Part shown: positions 17,055-25,202 of the stretch, piece by piece | Layout of the letters: every line of letters starts with the position of its first letter | Position numbering within the stretch: the first letter of the stretch is position 1 | Origin: Nocardioides gansuensis | Lineage (GTDB): Bacteria > Actinomycetota > Actinomycetes > Propionibacteriales > Nocardioidaceae | Length of the DNA stretch: 64,000 nucleotides | NCBI RefSeq assembly: GCF_003076135.1 | Contig: NZ_QDGZ01000002.1 | Location: forward strand, 62,001-126,000 | Direction of reading: 5' to 3' | Position numbers and translations under genes: made by a program | The notes under the pieces: model-generated | The model's input: only the letters and a program-made list of their open reading frames with translations | Told to the model about the DNA's origin: nothing | Databases searched by the model: none

Positions 17055-18033
17055 CGAGGCACCTCGCTCGCTCCCGACGTGAGCCCGTGCTCCGCTCGGG
17101 CGCACGGATTATACCCCGCGCAACCGACGCGGCGCCGTTGCTCCCGCACCACTCTGGGGTCCACAAACGCCGCAGGCCTGGCGACGGAGAAGGTCGAGGT
17201 CGTCTGCCCACCCCCTCTGTAGCACGACGTCTGGCGTGAATGTCGCCGTGCCCCGAGTGAGTTGCGCGGGACGCGCAGGAGCAGGTGCTCTCGGTCCGCC
17301 TGCAGCCCGCGATCTCTGGATCGCCCAGACGGGCAGCGGGCGGAAAGTGGCCCGTCTCTGGGTCCGGGCAGTCGAAGGTAGCCATATGCATAGATCCTTT
17401 GCGGTTCAAGAGCTGCAACTAATCACTATGACTAGTTAATGACAGGCTCCGCAGATAAAGAGCGCAATTTGTGGACGATATGGCCACCGCTGAGCGCAGC
17501 GCAAGCGCGATTTCGTCACAGTCACAGCCGCTGGACTTTGCCGCAACCGAGGCGCGCACGGTGCACCCGCTGCGACCCCCTTGCAGCGTGAGCACGCCCG
17601 GACGCGCGATCCGGCCATCTGCAGCCATCGTGTACCCCTTGCGTGCACGTCTTCTCGGGCCGTGACACGGCGGGGCTTGCGGGGAGTCGTGTTCCTGCGA
17701 AGTGCGCGCGAGCCACCCGAGCCTCGGGGTAGGCTCACGACCAAACAGGCCGCCGAGATCCTGGGAGTCACGCCGGCCACCGTGCACCGCCACGCCGGCA
17801 GCCTCCAGACGCACCCGGGTGTGCAACTGTGGGTCAAACGCCTCGGCGTGCCCGAGCCCCGTCCTCGCCGCGACGGAGCCCTGGTGGATCGCCGCCATCA
17901 CCTGCTCGGCAAGCAACCCGACGAAACTGGACGGCACCGACGACCGATCGGGGACCAACCGGACAAGTTCTTCGACGCGGCCCACCGCGATGCGCGTGTT
18001 GCGCTCAAGATTTCGCGGGCACCGACGCAACGA
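17055..18033. other. 979-bp region without an intact gene
   Basis: The region lies upstream of the PucR gene and downstream of the GMC oxidoreductase gene. It holds an AT-richer stretch at about 17380-17475, a likely promoter zone for the PucR gene, and a helix-turn-helix relic at 17734-17796. The longer frames on either strand have no recognisable protein content. It looks like decayed sequence. Confidence 0.5.
17734..17796 (+). pseudogene. helix-turn-helix relic (excisionase/MerR-like)
   Basis: A 21-residue stretch reads LTTKQAAEILGVTPATVHRH, a clean DNA-binding helix-turn-helix of the excisionase or MerR type. The surrounding frame has no matching domain and no good start. This is best explained as the surviving core of a broken regulator or excisionase gene, or as part of a gene interrupted by frameshifts. 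Confidence 0.35.
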
Positions 18034-19641
18034 TCAGGCATCTTCTTCGGCGATCAGCTCTGCACCGCGCCAGCCGAGCGCCATCGTTGGTGCTGCGGTG
18101 TTGCCTGAGACCTGGATCGGGAAGGAGGAGGCGTCGATGACCCGCAGGCCGGACACTCCGCGCACACGCAGCCGGAAATCGATCACGTCGTCGTCGTTGG
18201 GACCCATTCCGTTGGCTCCGATGGCGTGGTAGATCGTGGCGCCGGGATCCTTCGCGTATGCGAGTACCTGCTCGTGCGTGGATACGGCTGGCCCTGGGAA
18301 CTCCTCTTCCTGGATGAGGTCGACGATCGGCTCTGCTGCAAACACCTCACGAGCCTTGTCGAGCAGCCGCGACCCCACCCGCTGGTCCTCCTCGGTCTCC
18401 AGGTAGTGCGCATCGATTTCCGGCAGCGCATCGGGGTCCGCAGAGGTGACGTGGATGGTGCTGGTCGTGGTCGGCGTGATGCCGTAGGCCAGGAACATCA
18501 CCCCGGAGTGCTTGGCCAGCTTGACCGAGTCGAAGCTGGTGGCGTCCAGGGCCAAGGGCACGAACAGACCTTGGATGTCGACGTGGTCGGCGTGCTCGGG
18601 CGAGGACGCGATGCCGGCAAGGATGTTGTAGCCCGCGTCGGAGACCGGACCGCGTCGGGTGAGCAGGTACTTGAAGCCCTCCCAGCCCTGCTTTGGCAGG
18701 GTGTTGAGGTCCTCGGTTCTCCCGACGGGGCGTTTGAACTTGACCTGCATGGTCGCCCCGCGCTGCTCGATCGCACGCTCGCCCACGTTGGGGCTCTCGA
18801 CGCGGAGGCGGATGCCGGCGCGCGACAGAACGTCTCCGCGCCCGATGCCGGACCGCTCGAGCAGCATGGTGCTCTCGATGGTGCCGGCCGAAACCAAGAC
18901 CTCGCGGCGCGCCCGGACCTCGATCTGCTGACCGCGTCGCCGTGCGCGTACGCCGATGACCCGGTTGCCGTCGAAGAGCAGCTGGCCGACCCGGGTGCGG
19001 TTCAGCACCGTCAGGTTGGCACGGTGGCGGATCGGGTGGAGGAAGGCGCTGGCGGCCGAGACCCGCTTGCCGTTCTTGATGCTGGACGGGGTCATGCCGA
19101 TCCGTTCACCGGACTCGGCGTTGGTGTCCGCAACAACCTTCATCCCGATGGAGCGGGCCGATTCCAGCACCAGCTTCGCGGCCTCGTCGACCTCGGGTAG
19201 CGAGATGCCGTAGGGGCCACCGGCGCCGCGCATGGGTGACGCTCCGAGCTGGTGGTCCTCCATCTGCAGGTAGATGGGCAGCATGTCGTCCCACCCCCAG
19301 CCGGGGTTGCCGAGCTTGACGAGCTTGTCGTAGTGCTGCTTGGAGCCGCGGGCGTACATCATCCCGTTGACGCTCGTGGAGCCGCCCAAAACCTTTCCAC
19401 GCGTCCAGGACTCGCCCGTCCCGTCAGCCTTGAAGGGCTTCGTCGGGTACTGGTAGGTGTAGCGATCGCCGTTCAAGGTGAAGTAGAAGCCCTTGGGGAT
19501 GTACAACATGGGGTTCAGGTCCCGTCCGCCGTACTCGAGCAGCAGGACTGAAACCGTGGGGTTCGCCGTCAACCGGTTCGCCAGCACCGACCCGGCAGCG
19601 CCGGCCCCCACGATGATGTAGTCATAGGCATCCTGAACCAC
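18034..19641 (-). CDS. GMC-family FAD-dependent oxidoreductase (choline/alcohol dehydrogenase type)
   Basis: This 535-residue flavoprotein opens with the FAD Rossmann motif YIIVGAGAAGSVLANRL, followed by the GMC signatures GKVLGGSTSVNGMMYARG and SAGTIESTMLLERSGIG. The C-terminal block has YHAIGANGMG (likely catalytic His) and SGNTAAPTMALGWRGAELI with the conserved Asn. These enzymes oxidise alcohols such as choline, polyethylene glycol or terpene alcohols. GTG at 19641 follows AAAGGAG at eight bases, so I prefer it to the ATG at 19662. A TetR-type gene lies 99 bases upstream on the same strand. Confidence 0.9.
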   Translation of the reverse strand: MVQDAYDYIIVGAGAAGSVLANRLTANPTVSVLLLEYGGRDLNPMLYIPKGFYFTLNGDRYTYQYPTKPFKADGTGESWTRGKVLGGSTSVNGMMYARGSKQHYDKLVKLGNPGWGWDDMLPIYLQMEDHQLGASPMRGAGGPYGISLPEVDEAAKLVLESARSIGMKVVADTNAESGERIGMTPSSIKNGKRVSAASAFLHPIRHRANLTVLNRTRVGQLLFDGNRVIGVRARRRGQQIEVRARREVLVSAGTIESTMLLERSGIGRGDVLSRAGIRLRVESPNVGERAIEQRGATMQVKFKRPVGRTEDLNTLPKQGWEGFKYLLTRRGPVSDAGYNILAGIASSPEHADHVDIQGLFVPLALDATSFDSVKLAKHSGVMFLAYGITPTTTSTIHVTSADPDALPEIDAHYLETEEDQRVGSRLLDKAREVFAAEPIVDLIQEEEFPGPAVSTHEQVLAYAKDPGATIYHAIGANGMGPNDDDVIDFRLRVRGVSGLRVIDASSFPIQVSGNTAAPTMALGWRGAELIAEEDA

Positions 19642-19702
19642 GAGACTCGCTCCTTTGGGCATTCACGACCTCACCGATCTGGTGCAGTGTCGATCTATCC
19701 CC

Positions 19703-19730
19703 AGCATAACGGAACTCAGTCCCAAAACAA
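19703..19730 (-). promoter_or_regulatory. likely promoter of the GMC oxidoreductase gene
   Basis: On the minus strand TTGTTT (19730-19725) and TATGCT (19708-19703) are 16 bases apart, in the gap between the TetR-type gene and the GMC gene. The GMC gene could therefore be transcribed on its own and repressed by its neighbour. No clear operator palindrome was seen. Confidence 0.4.
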
Positions 19731-19740
19731 GGTTCAAGAT

Positions 19741-20352
19741 TCAACTGATGACCTCGTCCAGCCACCCTTGGAGCGGTTGGAGGATGGCGTGCAGCTCGCG
19801 CTCGATCTCGTCCAGGACCCTCTCGGTGCGCGCTTCGCGGCCGGTCAAGCGCCGCAGCAGAGACCGAATGAGTGCTTGGGTCGTCCCGCCCACCATGGCG
19901 GCGAGGACCTCGCCCCGCTCGCCGGGAAGCCGCGTGGCGGCGAACTCGGTTACGACAGTTGCCCACCGGGACCAGCGCACAGCTTCCTGCTCCTCGAGAG
20001 CCAGCTCCTCTTGCGCCACGAATCTCAGGAGCCACACGCCCTGAGGGTCCCCGCTCTCGCGCAACGCCTCCATGACCCCGCGAATGATGGCCATCGTCAA
20101 CGGTTCGTCGGACGGTTGCTTGGCCAGGGCGGCCGCCAGATGTTCGAAGTGGTCATCGAAGGGCAGCCAGAGGACGTCGGCCTTCGTGCGGAAGTACCTG
20201 AAGAACGTGGATCGCCCGATTCCCGCAGCGGCCGCGATGTCATCGACCGTCGTCTGCTCGAAGCCGTGTGCCAAGAAGAGCTCAACGGCCGCCGCCTCCA
20301 CGGCTTGGCGCGACGACACCCGGGGACGGCCAGGCGGGCGAGTAGCTGCCAC
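19741..20352 (-). CDS. TetR-family transcriptional regulator
   Basis: This ~203-residue protein has the TetR N-terminal DNA-binding domain (VEAAAVELFLAHGFEQTTVDDIAAAAGIGRSTFFRYFRTK region, about residues 15-50) and an all-helical C-terminal ligand domain. GTG at 20352 was chosen because AGGAGAG lies just upstream. The frame stays open to another GTG at 20391. It probably regulates the GMC oxidoreductase gene directly downstream on the same strand. The ligand is unknown. Confidence 0.88.
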   Translation of the reverse strand: MAATRPPGRPRVSSRQAVEAAAVELFLAHGFEQTTVDDIAAAAGIGRSTFFRYFRTKADVLWLPFDDHFEHLAAALAKQPSDEPLTMAIIRGVMEALRESGDPQGVWLLRFVAQEELALEEQEAVRWSRWATVVTEFAATRLPGERGEVLAAMVGGTTQALIRSLLRRLTGREARTERVLDEIERELHAILQPLQGWLDEVIS

Positions 20353-20478
20353 GTCTCTCCTGCATCGATTCGTCTGCTGAGGTTCGGTCACTTCATCATC
20401 GGGTGAATGCAGCGGGCCGCGATGAATACGCGACCGCGCGCGAGTCCAAAGATCTCGCCGATCTCCCCAAGTGTGCCC

Positions 20479-20589
20479 GCCATGATGCCTCAGGTGTGCC
20501 AGCGCGCTCCGGCCCGTCAGCCGCTCGTGGTACAGCCGTACCGCACCCTGCCGGAACTCCCCGTTGTCCCTCTTTGGGTGCCGACACGG
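20479..20589 (-). pseudogene. possible IS3-type transposase N-terminal remnant
   Basis: A short frame reads KRDNGEFRQGAVRLYHERL, which resembles the beginning of the small helix-turn-helix subunit of IS3-family transposases (EFRxxAVRLY pattern). After about 20 residues the resemblance is lost. No inverted repeats or second subunit were found. The frame runs without a stop into the TetR-type gene, which may be coincidence. Confidence 0.25.
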
Positions 20590-20744
20590 ACCTCACGAAC
20601 GGGTGACAGGTTCGGTTAGGCCGCCTGGATGGCGGTTGGCGTCATGATCAACTGGGATCTGAGGGGCGATCCGGGAGCACGGTTAGCGCGGCAAAGGTAC
20701 GTGGGTTGACAGTCTGGACGTAACCCCGTCTTAAAGGCATGCAG

Positions 20745-20951
20745 CTAGTTGTGGCCCACAACGGCGTGGGATCGGTACGGCTGTTCAAGCCGAGTGACCT
20801 CCTCCTCGGTCAACGTGACGTCCACCGCGGCGAGCGCGTCCTCGAGATGTTGAAGCCGCGTGGCACCGATGGTTGGGGCCGTCACACCGGAGCGGCCGAT
20901 CAGCCACCAACGGTGGCCGACGGCACGCCAGGAGAGGGCTGGTGCCGCTTC
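20745..20951 (-). pseudogene. aldo-keto reductase C-terminal fragment
   Basis: About 65 codons read as the end of an aldo-keto reductase: WWLIGRSGVTAPTIGATRLQ, then HLEDALAAVDVTLTEEEVTRL, ending in a stop at 20745. This matches the family's NADP-binding C-terminal segment (GVTxPIVGAxxxxHLxDA). Upstream of 20951 the frame meets a stop and the barrel is missing, so only about a fifth of the gene survives. Confidence 0.7.
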
Positions 20952-21257
20952 GGAAGGACTTCATACGTCCTCGCGGTGGCGGGCGAAGGGGCAGGTGGGG
21001 GAGCCGGTCAACGACCCGGCTGAGATCCTCCTGGCCACCGGGGCTTTCCTCGGGGAATGGGCGTCCATCCGATTCCAGCCTGCTTGTCCCCTTCCGGCGG
21101 CTGGCCCAGGCCCGTCCGGCTCGCCGGGGTCGGGCCAAGGGTGCCTCCCCGAAACCAGACTGGACGGCCACCCTTGTCCGGTTCGGGTGCGCAGACGTTG
21201 CCTCTCTTGTACTCAGGAGCCGAGCAGGTCGGCCCCACCGACAGGAAAGGCGCCTCG

Positions 21258-21467
21258 GTGTCCCCGACAACGGTCCCGCCCGAGTGGGACGACAACGACA
21301 TCCTGCTATTCGACGAGTTCTGCTCATACACCTGCACTTCGCGGCGCACAGTTCGTGACTGGAGGCAGCGTGGCCGCGGACCCCACTGGTGGCGCTTCAA
21401 CGGCACCGGCCAGCTCTACACAACAGTGGCTGAGCTACGCCGCTTCCTCCGGGGTGGAGGGCTGTGA
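21258..21467 (+). CDS. small excisionase-like DNA-binding protein (first of a pair)
   Basis: This 69-residue protein begins with GTG behind AGGAAAGG at seven bases. It contains a winged-helix-like segment, FDEFCSYTCTSRRTVRDWRQ, followed by WWRFNGTGQLYTTVAELRRF, resembling MerR/excisionase proteins that read a host or element site. It overlaps the next gene by GTGA, so the two are translated together. A tyrosine integrase is encoded 600 bases to the right on the opposite strand, supporting a role in excision or its control. Confidence 0.7.
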   Translation: MSPTTVPPEWDDNDILLFDEFCSYTCTSRRTVRDWRQRGRGPHWWRFNGTGQLYTTVAELRRFLRGGGL

Positions 21468-21688
21468 CAGTGGCCGGCCAGGAGCGGTACGGGACGGGAG
21501 GCGAGCTGCCGCGGTGGTTGAGCATCGAAAGGGCGGCCGGCCTGTTGGACGTGTCCACCAAGACGATCCGCCGCCTGATCGCGTCGGGCGACCTGCCGGC
21601 CTACCGGTGCGGAAAGCGCGGGATCCGGATCAAGACCACGGATCTCGAGTCGATAATGCGCCCGATCCCGTCGGCGAAGTTGGGCTGA
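21464..21688 (+). CDS. excisionase-family helix-turn-helix protein (second of a pair)
   Basis: This 74-residue protein has the classic excisionase layout: LSIERAAGLLDVSTKTIRRLI, then ASGDLPAYRCGKRGIRIKT with the wing and basic residues. Such proteins bend DNA at attachment sites and direct the integrase to excise. It is preceded by GGAGG inside the end of the previous gene. Two excisionase-like genes in tandem are typical of actinobacterial integrative elements (pSAM2/AICE-like). Replication or transfer genes of such an element are not present here. Confidence 0.8.
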   Translation: MTVAGQERYGTGGELPRWLSIERAAGLLDVSTKTIRRLIASGDLPAYRCGKRGIRIKTTDLESIMRPIPSAKLG

Positions 21689-22067
21689 GCGATCAGGCAA
21701 CTCGCGCAGGAGGTCTCTTCGGAGTCGACGCGATCGGCACTGCAACACATCCCGCCCGCGGGACTCTGGAGGGTCTCAGCCGTCAATGAGGTCGCCGGCT
21801 GGCGTCCACCGCACCCTCGCGTGCAGCCGAGTGGGCAATCGCGACGAGTTGAACTTCCGCGTCGGCCGCCGGGCATGAGAGGGGCAGCCGGGGAGCCTTG
21901 TGAGGCTCTTGCTAGAGCCGGTGGCTTCAGAACGAGCGCCGAGCTCACCGTAAGCCGGCCGATTCCCTCGTCGACCCGAGAGCGGCAGCCGACCTCTCCC
22001 GAGACTTCCCAGGTCGCCCAGTGCGATGCGCAGGATCATGAAGCCGGTTTCGCGGTGGCTGGCTGGC
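21689..22067. other. 379-bp gap between excisionase-like genes and integrase
   Basis: The gap is between genes pointing toward each other. No protein, tRNA or strong hairpin was recognised. An attachment site could lie here, but I found no repeated copy of any part of it within the window. Confidence 0.4.
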
Positions 22068-23294
22068 CTACTCGCCGGTCCAGCCGGCGGCCTCGGAGCG
22101 CTTGCGAGCAAGCTCAGCGAGCCGGCCGCTGGCGGCGTGTTGGTAGCGCTGGGCGGCCTGGGTGGTCGAGTGGCCTGCCAGGGCCATGAGTTCGGCCAGG
22201 GTCGCGCCGTGCTTGGCGGCCTCGGTAAGCGCCCCGTGGCGCAGGCCGTGGAAGGTCAGGTCCTCGCGGCCGGCCACGCGGCGTGCTTCGTACCAGCCGT
22301 GGCCCTTGCGTCGCACGGCGCCGTCCTTGGCCACGATGGCGGGTTTGCCGTAGAAGGCGGACGGGGCCATGTGGCCGCCGTTCTTCGCGGGGAACAGCAG
22401 CCCGTCCTTGCCGGGTTCAGCGTGCTCGAGCAGGTGTGTGCGGACGGCGGGGAGCAGGTGCGGGGGGATGGGAACGTCTCGCACCCCCGCGGCGCTCTTG
22501 GGAGCCTTGGCGACTACGCCGGCGGACTTGGAGCGGATGACGCCGCGGCGGACGCGGAGGACCGCGTTCTTGGTGTCCACGTCGCCGCGGCGCAGCTCGG
22601 CCAGCTCGCCATACCGCAGCGCCGTGCCGTCGGCCAGGAGGACCATGAGCTGCAGTCGCTCGGGCATCGCGGCGACAATGGTGGCGATCTCGGTAGCGGT
22701 CGCGGGGCGGATCTTCTTCGCGGGACTGGTCGAGCCGCCCCCGCGGATGCCGCACGGGTTGAAGGGGATGAGGGCCCGGCCGTTGTTCGCGGTCGGGTCA
22801 GCAGCGGTAGCGAGGATCGCCCTGAGCAGGGAGTACATGTGTCCCTGGGTGGTCGGCTTGCCTGCGGCGGCGGTGTCGTACCACTTGGCTACCTGCTCGG
22901 GGGTGATCGCTTTCAACGGCAGCTCCCCGAAAGTCGGGAGGATGTAGCGGTCGAGCAGGTGCTGGTAGTGGTCGCGGGTGAGGTCCGCCAACGGCTTGCC
23001 CTTCACTTTCCGGGCGGCCATCCAGCGCGGCGCGTATTCGCTGAGGGTGGGCAGCTTGGCCCTGCGCTCGGCGGCGCGCTCGGCGGGGGAGGACCAGACG
23101 CCCGCGGTGATCAGGCGCCGCTCGTCGGTGAGCCAAGCCTCGGCGTCGACTCTTGCGTCGAAGGTGTGCGGGGCGTTGTGGCGCAGCGGCTCGCCGTTCT
23201 CGTTGCGGCGGCCGTCGGGATCGGCATACCGAGCGCGGTACCGGCCGCTTGGGAGCTTGGTGATCTGCCCGAACCTGCGCCGTTCGTTGGCCAT
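22068..23294 (-). CDS. tyrosine recombinase/integrase
   Basis: This 408-residue phage-type integrase has an N-terminal arm-binding region (GQITKLPSGRYRARYADPDG), a core-binding SAM-like domain (about 85-185) and a catalytic domain. Catalytic residues are visible: Arg in GTALRYGELAELR, the HGLRH box, the late His in LAGHSTTQAAQRY and the nucleophilic Tyr of that block. It would catalyse site-specific integration and excision. All key residues are intact, so the enzyme may still work although its element seems mostly lost. TGTCCA repeats directly upstream may be its arm sites or its operator. Confidence 0.93.
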   Translation of the reverse strand: MANERRRFGQITKLPSGRYRARYADPDGRRNENGEPLRHNAPHTFDARVDAEAWLTDERRLITAGVWSSPAERAAERRAKLPTLSEYAPRWMAARKVKGKPLADLTRDHYQHLLDRYILPTFGELPLKAITPEQVAKWYDTAAAGKPTTQGHMYSLLRAILATAADPTANNGRALIPFNPCGIRGGGSTSPAKKIRPATATEIATIVAAMPERLQLMVLLADGTALRYGELAELRRGDVDTKNAVLRVRRGVIRSKSAGVVAKAPKSAAGVRDVPIPPHLLPAVRTHLLEHAEPGKDGLLFPAKNGGHMAPSAFYGKPAIVAKDGAVRRKGHGWYEARRVAGREDLTFHGLRHGALTEAAKHGATLAELMALAGHSTTQAAQRYQHAASGRLAELARKRSEAAGWTGE

Positions 23295-23309
23295 CCGATC
23301 CCCCTGCCG

Positions 23310-23357
23310 TGTCCACTACGTGTCCACCAGAAGGGTATCCGTGTCCATAGATGTCCA
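23310..23357. repeat. four phased TGTCCA repeats upstream of the integrase gene
   Basis: TGTCCA occurs at 23310, 23321, 23342 and 23352, i.e. at steps of 11, 21 and 10 bases, close to whole helical turns. A fifth copy lies at 23544. Copies on one face of the helix just before an integrase start fit arm-type integrase sites or an operator for integrase expression. Confidence 0.5.
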
Positions 23358-23383
23358 CCACGGACCAGCGATAATGTTTCGTA

Positions 23384-23416
23384 AAACCGCAGGTCAGCCC
23401 GGGAAACCGCAGGTCA
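23384..23416. repeat. 13-base direct repeat AAACCGCAGGTCA
   Basis: Two identical copies of AAACCGCAGGTCA lie at 23384-23396 and 23404-23416, offset by 20 bases. They are next to the TGTCCA repeats and could be attachment-site or regulator-binding repeats. Confidence 0.45.
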
Positions 23417-23638
23417 AATCCAGTGTCGTCGATCGGCGGGCGTACTGTTTCAAACCCAATATCGCCCACCGAAAACAATTAGCGCCTGACCTGCCAATGC
23501 GCCAGATTGGGGGCTGTTCGGATCGACTCGCGTGTGCACTAGGTGTCCATGGAGAGCCTGTCTTCACCCACCCCAAGGCCGAGGGATCAGGCACAGAGAA
23601 TGCGGCCGATACCGGAACTCGCTGATATCGGTAATTCT

Positions 23639-23782
23639 GGTCAGAATCCGACGCGCCCTGAAGGCGTAGAAGTTGCCCACCCGGATCCTTCCAGTCGTGG
23701 TCGCCTCGTGCACAAGCAGCAAGGAGATCAGAAAGCCCGACAAGACGAGGTACACGTGAACACCCACAAACCCGCCGAGCCC
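23639..23782 (-). pseudogene. acyltransferase-3 (OafA/YrhL-type) membrane protein fragment
   Basis: About 48 codons read GGFVGVHVYLVLSGFLISLL followed by HEATTTGRIRVGNFYAFRARRIL. This matches the early transmembrane and RRxxRI part of membrane O-acyltransferases of the acyltransferase-3 family (GGxFGVDxFFVLSGFLI). Neither the N-terminal HxxxD region nor the remaining helices are present. It is a leftover of a longer gene, probably removed by the same rearrangements that affected the integrative region. Confidence 0.65.
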
Positions 23783-24032
23783 GCTGCGGGGCTTGTCCCG
23801 ATCGCGACATCGGTGTTCGCCGCGACGCGGCTGCCGCTCACCCGGGTGGTCGACGACGTCAGCTCGGCGGCTCTGTTCACCGTCCACGGTTTACCGGGAC
23901 GGCTCGCACATTCCCAGACCTGGGCCCACTGGTCGCGGCCGAGCTCGGATATCTGCTCAACCTGGACGCCCGTCCGGCGGACTCGCGTCAGGGCCTTACG
24001 TCGTGGCCCCATCCAGCTCGGCACCGGTTTGG

Positions 24033-24299
24033 TCAGGCGCTGCGCAGCGTGACGCTGACATCGCGCGTCAGGTCACGATGGGCAGCGGCCAATGCCTCGG
24101 CCTCGCGGCGCGGAAGGAACCCGGTGTCGAGCCGGCAGTCGTGGCACACGCAGACGGCTCTGTGTCCCAGGTGCACGACCTCCACCATGTGAGGGTGACA
24201 GGCATTGGTGCCGAGGCCGTGGTCGTGATCGCGTCGATGCGCGGCCGCCCTCGTGCATGCGGCGACTTCTGTGACTATGTCCATCGGATGCTGCTCCAC
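24033..24299 (-). CDS. small His/Cys-rich hypothetical protein
   Basis: This 88-residue protein has clustered possible metal ligands (HRRDHDHG, CHPHMVEVVHLGH, CVCHDC) followed by LDTGFLPRREAEALAAAHR. The spacing of Cys and His suggests a small zinc-binding fold, and similar short proteins are common in actinobacteria, but I cannot name a function. GTG at 24299 follows GGGGGA. ATG at 24284 is an alternative. Neighbouring genes toward the right are stress-related. Confidence 0.55.
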   Translation of the reverse strand: MEQHPMDIVTEVAACTRAAAHRRDHDHGLGTNACHPHMVEVVHLGHRAVCVCHDCRLDTGFLPRREAEALAAAHRDLTRDVSVTLRSA

Positions 24300-24637
24300 T
24301 GTCGTCCCCCCGTCGCTTCCCCGACCCCAGTCCCATCCTGTGGTGTGGAGCCGTCGTCAACATTTCCCTCCAATTAGAACCACGCGACGCCGCCAATTAT
24401 TCGGATTTCGAGGCGGGTCGCCGAAACGATTTGCGACTGTGCTGGTCGGGCTACTCGGCGCCCACCCGCGAGGACTATCTGGGACCTCGCTGATATGACG
24501 GAAGGCGGCTCGCGCGGTGTCACGGCAGGCGAGCGCACGACTGCCGTGCTGGCGCTGTGGAGGTCGTCAGCGGCGTGGGGTGACGCCTCGAGTCACGCGA
24601 TGACCTAAACCGGTCTGCCCTGCTCGAGCTCGCCGCC
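24300..24637. other. 338-bp intergenic region
   Basis: The gap lies between two minus-strand genes. It includes a locally AT-rich stretch at about 24360-24430, possibly the promoter of the His/Cys-rich protein gene. No gene or strong hairpin was recognised. Confidence 0.4.
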
Positions 24638-25003
24638 TCATCCGGTGGTACGGCGCCGATGAGCCGGCAACGGGTCCACCCGACCGGGTCGCACGATGAT
24701 GAACGGACGATTCGGCCCGTCGCCGAGCCAGATCCCAGGCCCGGCGGGCCGCACGTAAGGAGTTGAGGGGACGACTGGTGCAGCGGCGGCCTCACTCGCG
24801 GTGGTGGGAGCCGTATCCAGCGCCCGTCGGTAGGCGGCTGTGAGGCTGTCGAACTTGCCGGCGGCGTCGGCGGCGTCCGACAGGTCCGGATGAGTCGTCC
24901 TCGCCAGTCGACGGTAGGCCCGGATGACCGCATCGCGGTCGGCGCCCTCGTCCAGTCCGAGCAGCGCCAGCGCGGCTTTGAGGGTCAGGTTCTCAGCTCC
25001 CAT
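24638..25003 (-). CDS. J-domain (DnaJ-like) protein
   Basis: This 121-residue protein starts with a J-domain (about residues 5-60) carrying the essential HPD motif in YRRLARTTHPDLSDAADAAG. J-domain proteins stimulate DnaK ATPase and deliver clients. The Gly/Phe region and zinc domain of full DnaJ are absent, and the C-terminal ~55 residues are Pro/Ala/Arg-rich with no known fold. ATG at 25003 has a strong GGAGGGGG site, so the upstream start at 25072 was not used. It is divergent from an Hsp20 gene, suggesting joint use under protein-folding stress. Confidence 0.85.
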   Translation of the reverse strand: MGAENLTLKAALALLGLDEGADRDAVIRAYRRLARTTHPDLSDAADAAGKFDSLTAAYRRALDTAPTTASEAAAAPVVPSTPYVRPAGPGIWLGDGPNRPFIIVRPGRVDPLPAHRRRTTG

Positions 25004-25202
25004 CGACACCCCCTCCTCAGCCTCAATTGTCCCTCTGCCATGGGCCAGACGCACGCCAGTGACCGGTGACATTTCGCCTCAGCTCGGCGGAATGGCGGGG
25101 CTGCTCAGGGGTACCGGACCCAGCGGCGGGTCGCGTCAGTCACCGCCGGGACCCGCCCAACATGGCCGCTAGCGAGGCGGCAAGTCCAGGGAGGTGATAC
25201 CG

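Larger units (their letters stand above)
20353..21257. other. 905-bp degraded region
   Basis: No intact gene is visible. The stretch contains a possible transposase remnant at 20479-20589 and the tail of an aldo-keto reductase gene at 20745-20951, both on the minus strand. The remainder to the excisionase-like gene at 21258 shows no recognisable coding content. It looks like the scarred left side of an integrated element. Confidence 0.5.
23295..24032. other. 738-bp region with repeats and a gene fragment
   Basis: The part nearest the integrase carries phased TGTCCA repeats and a 13-base direct repeat. Further right is an acyltransferase-3 fragment on the minus strand (23639-23782). The rest, including 23783-24032, has no recognisable content. 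Confidence 0.5.

Noticed and set aside
22026-23384. Plus-strand frame of 452 codons over the integrase
   Set aside because: Gly/Val/Ala-rich antisense translation of an integrase with intact catalytic residues.
23310-23416. CRISPR array
   Set aside because: The repeats are only 6 and 13 bases, irregularly spaced, and there are no spacers or cas genes.
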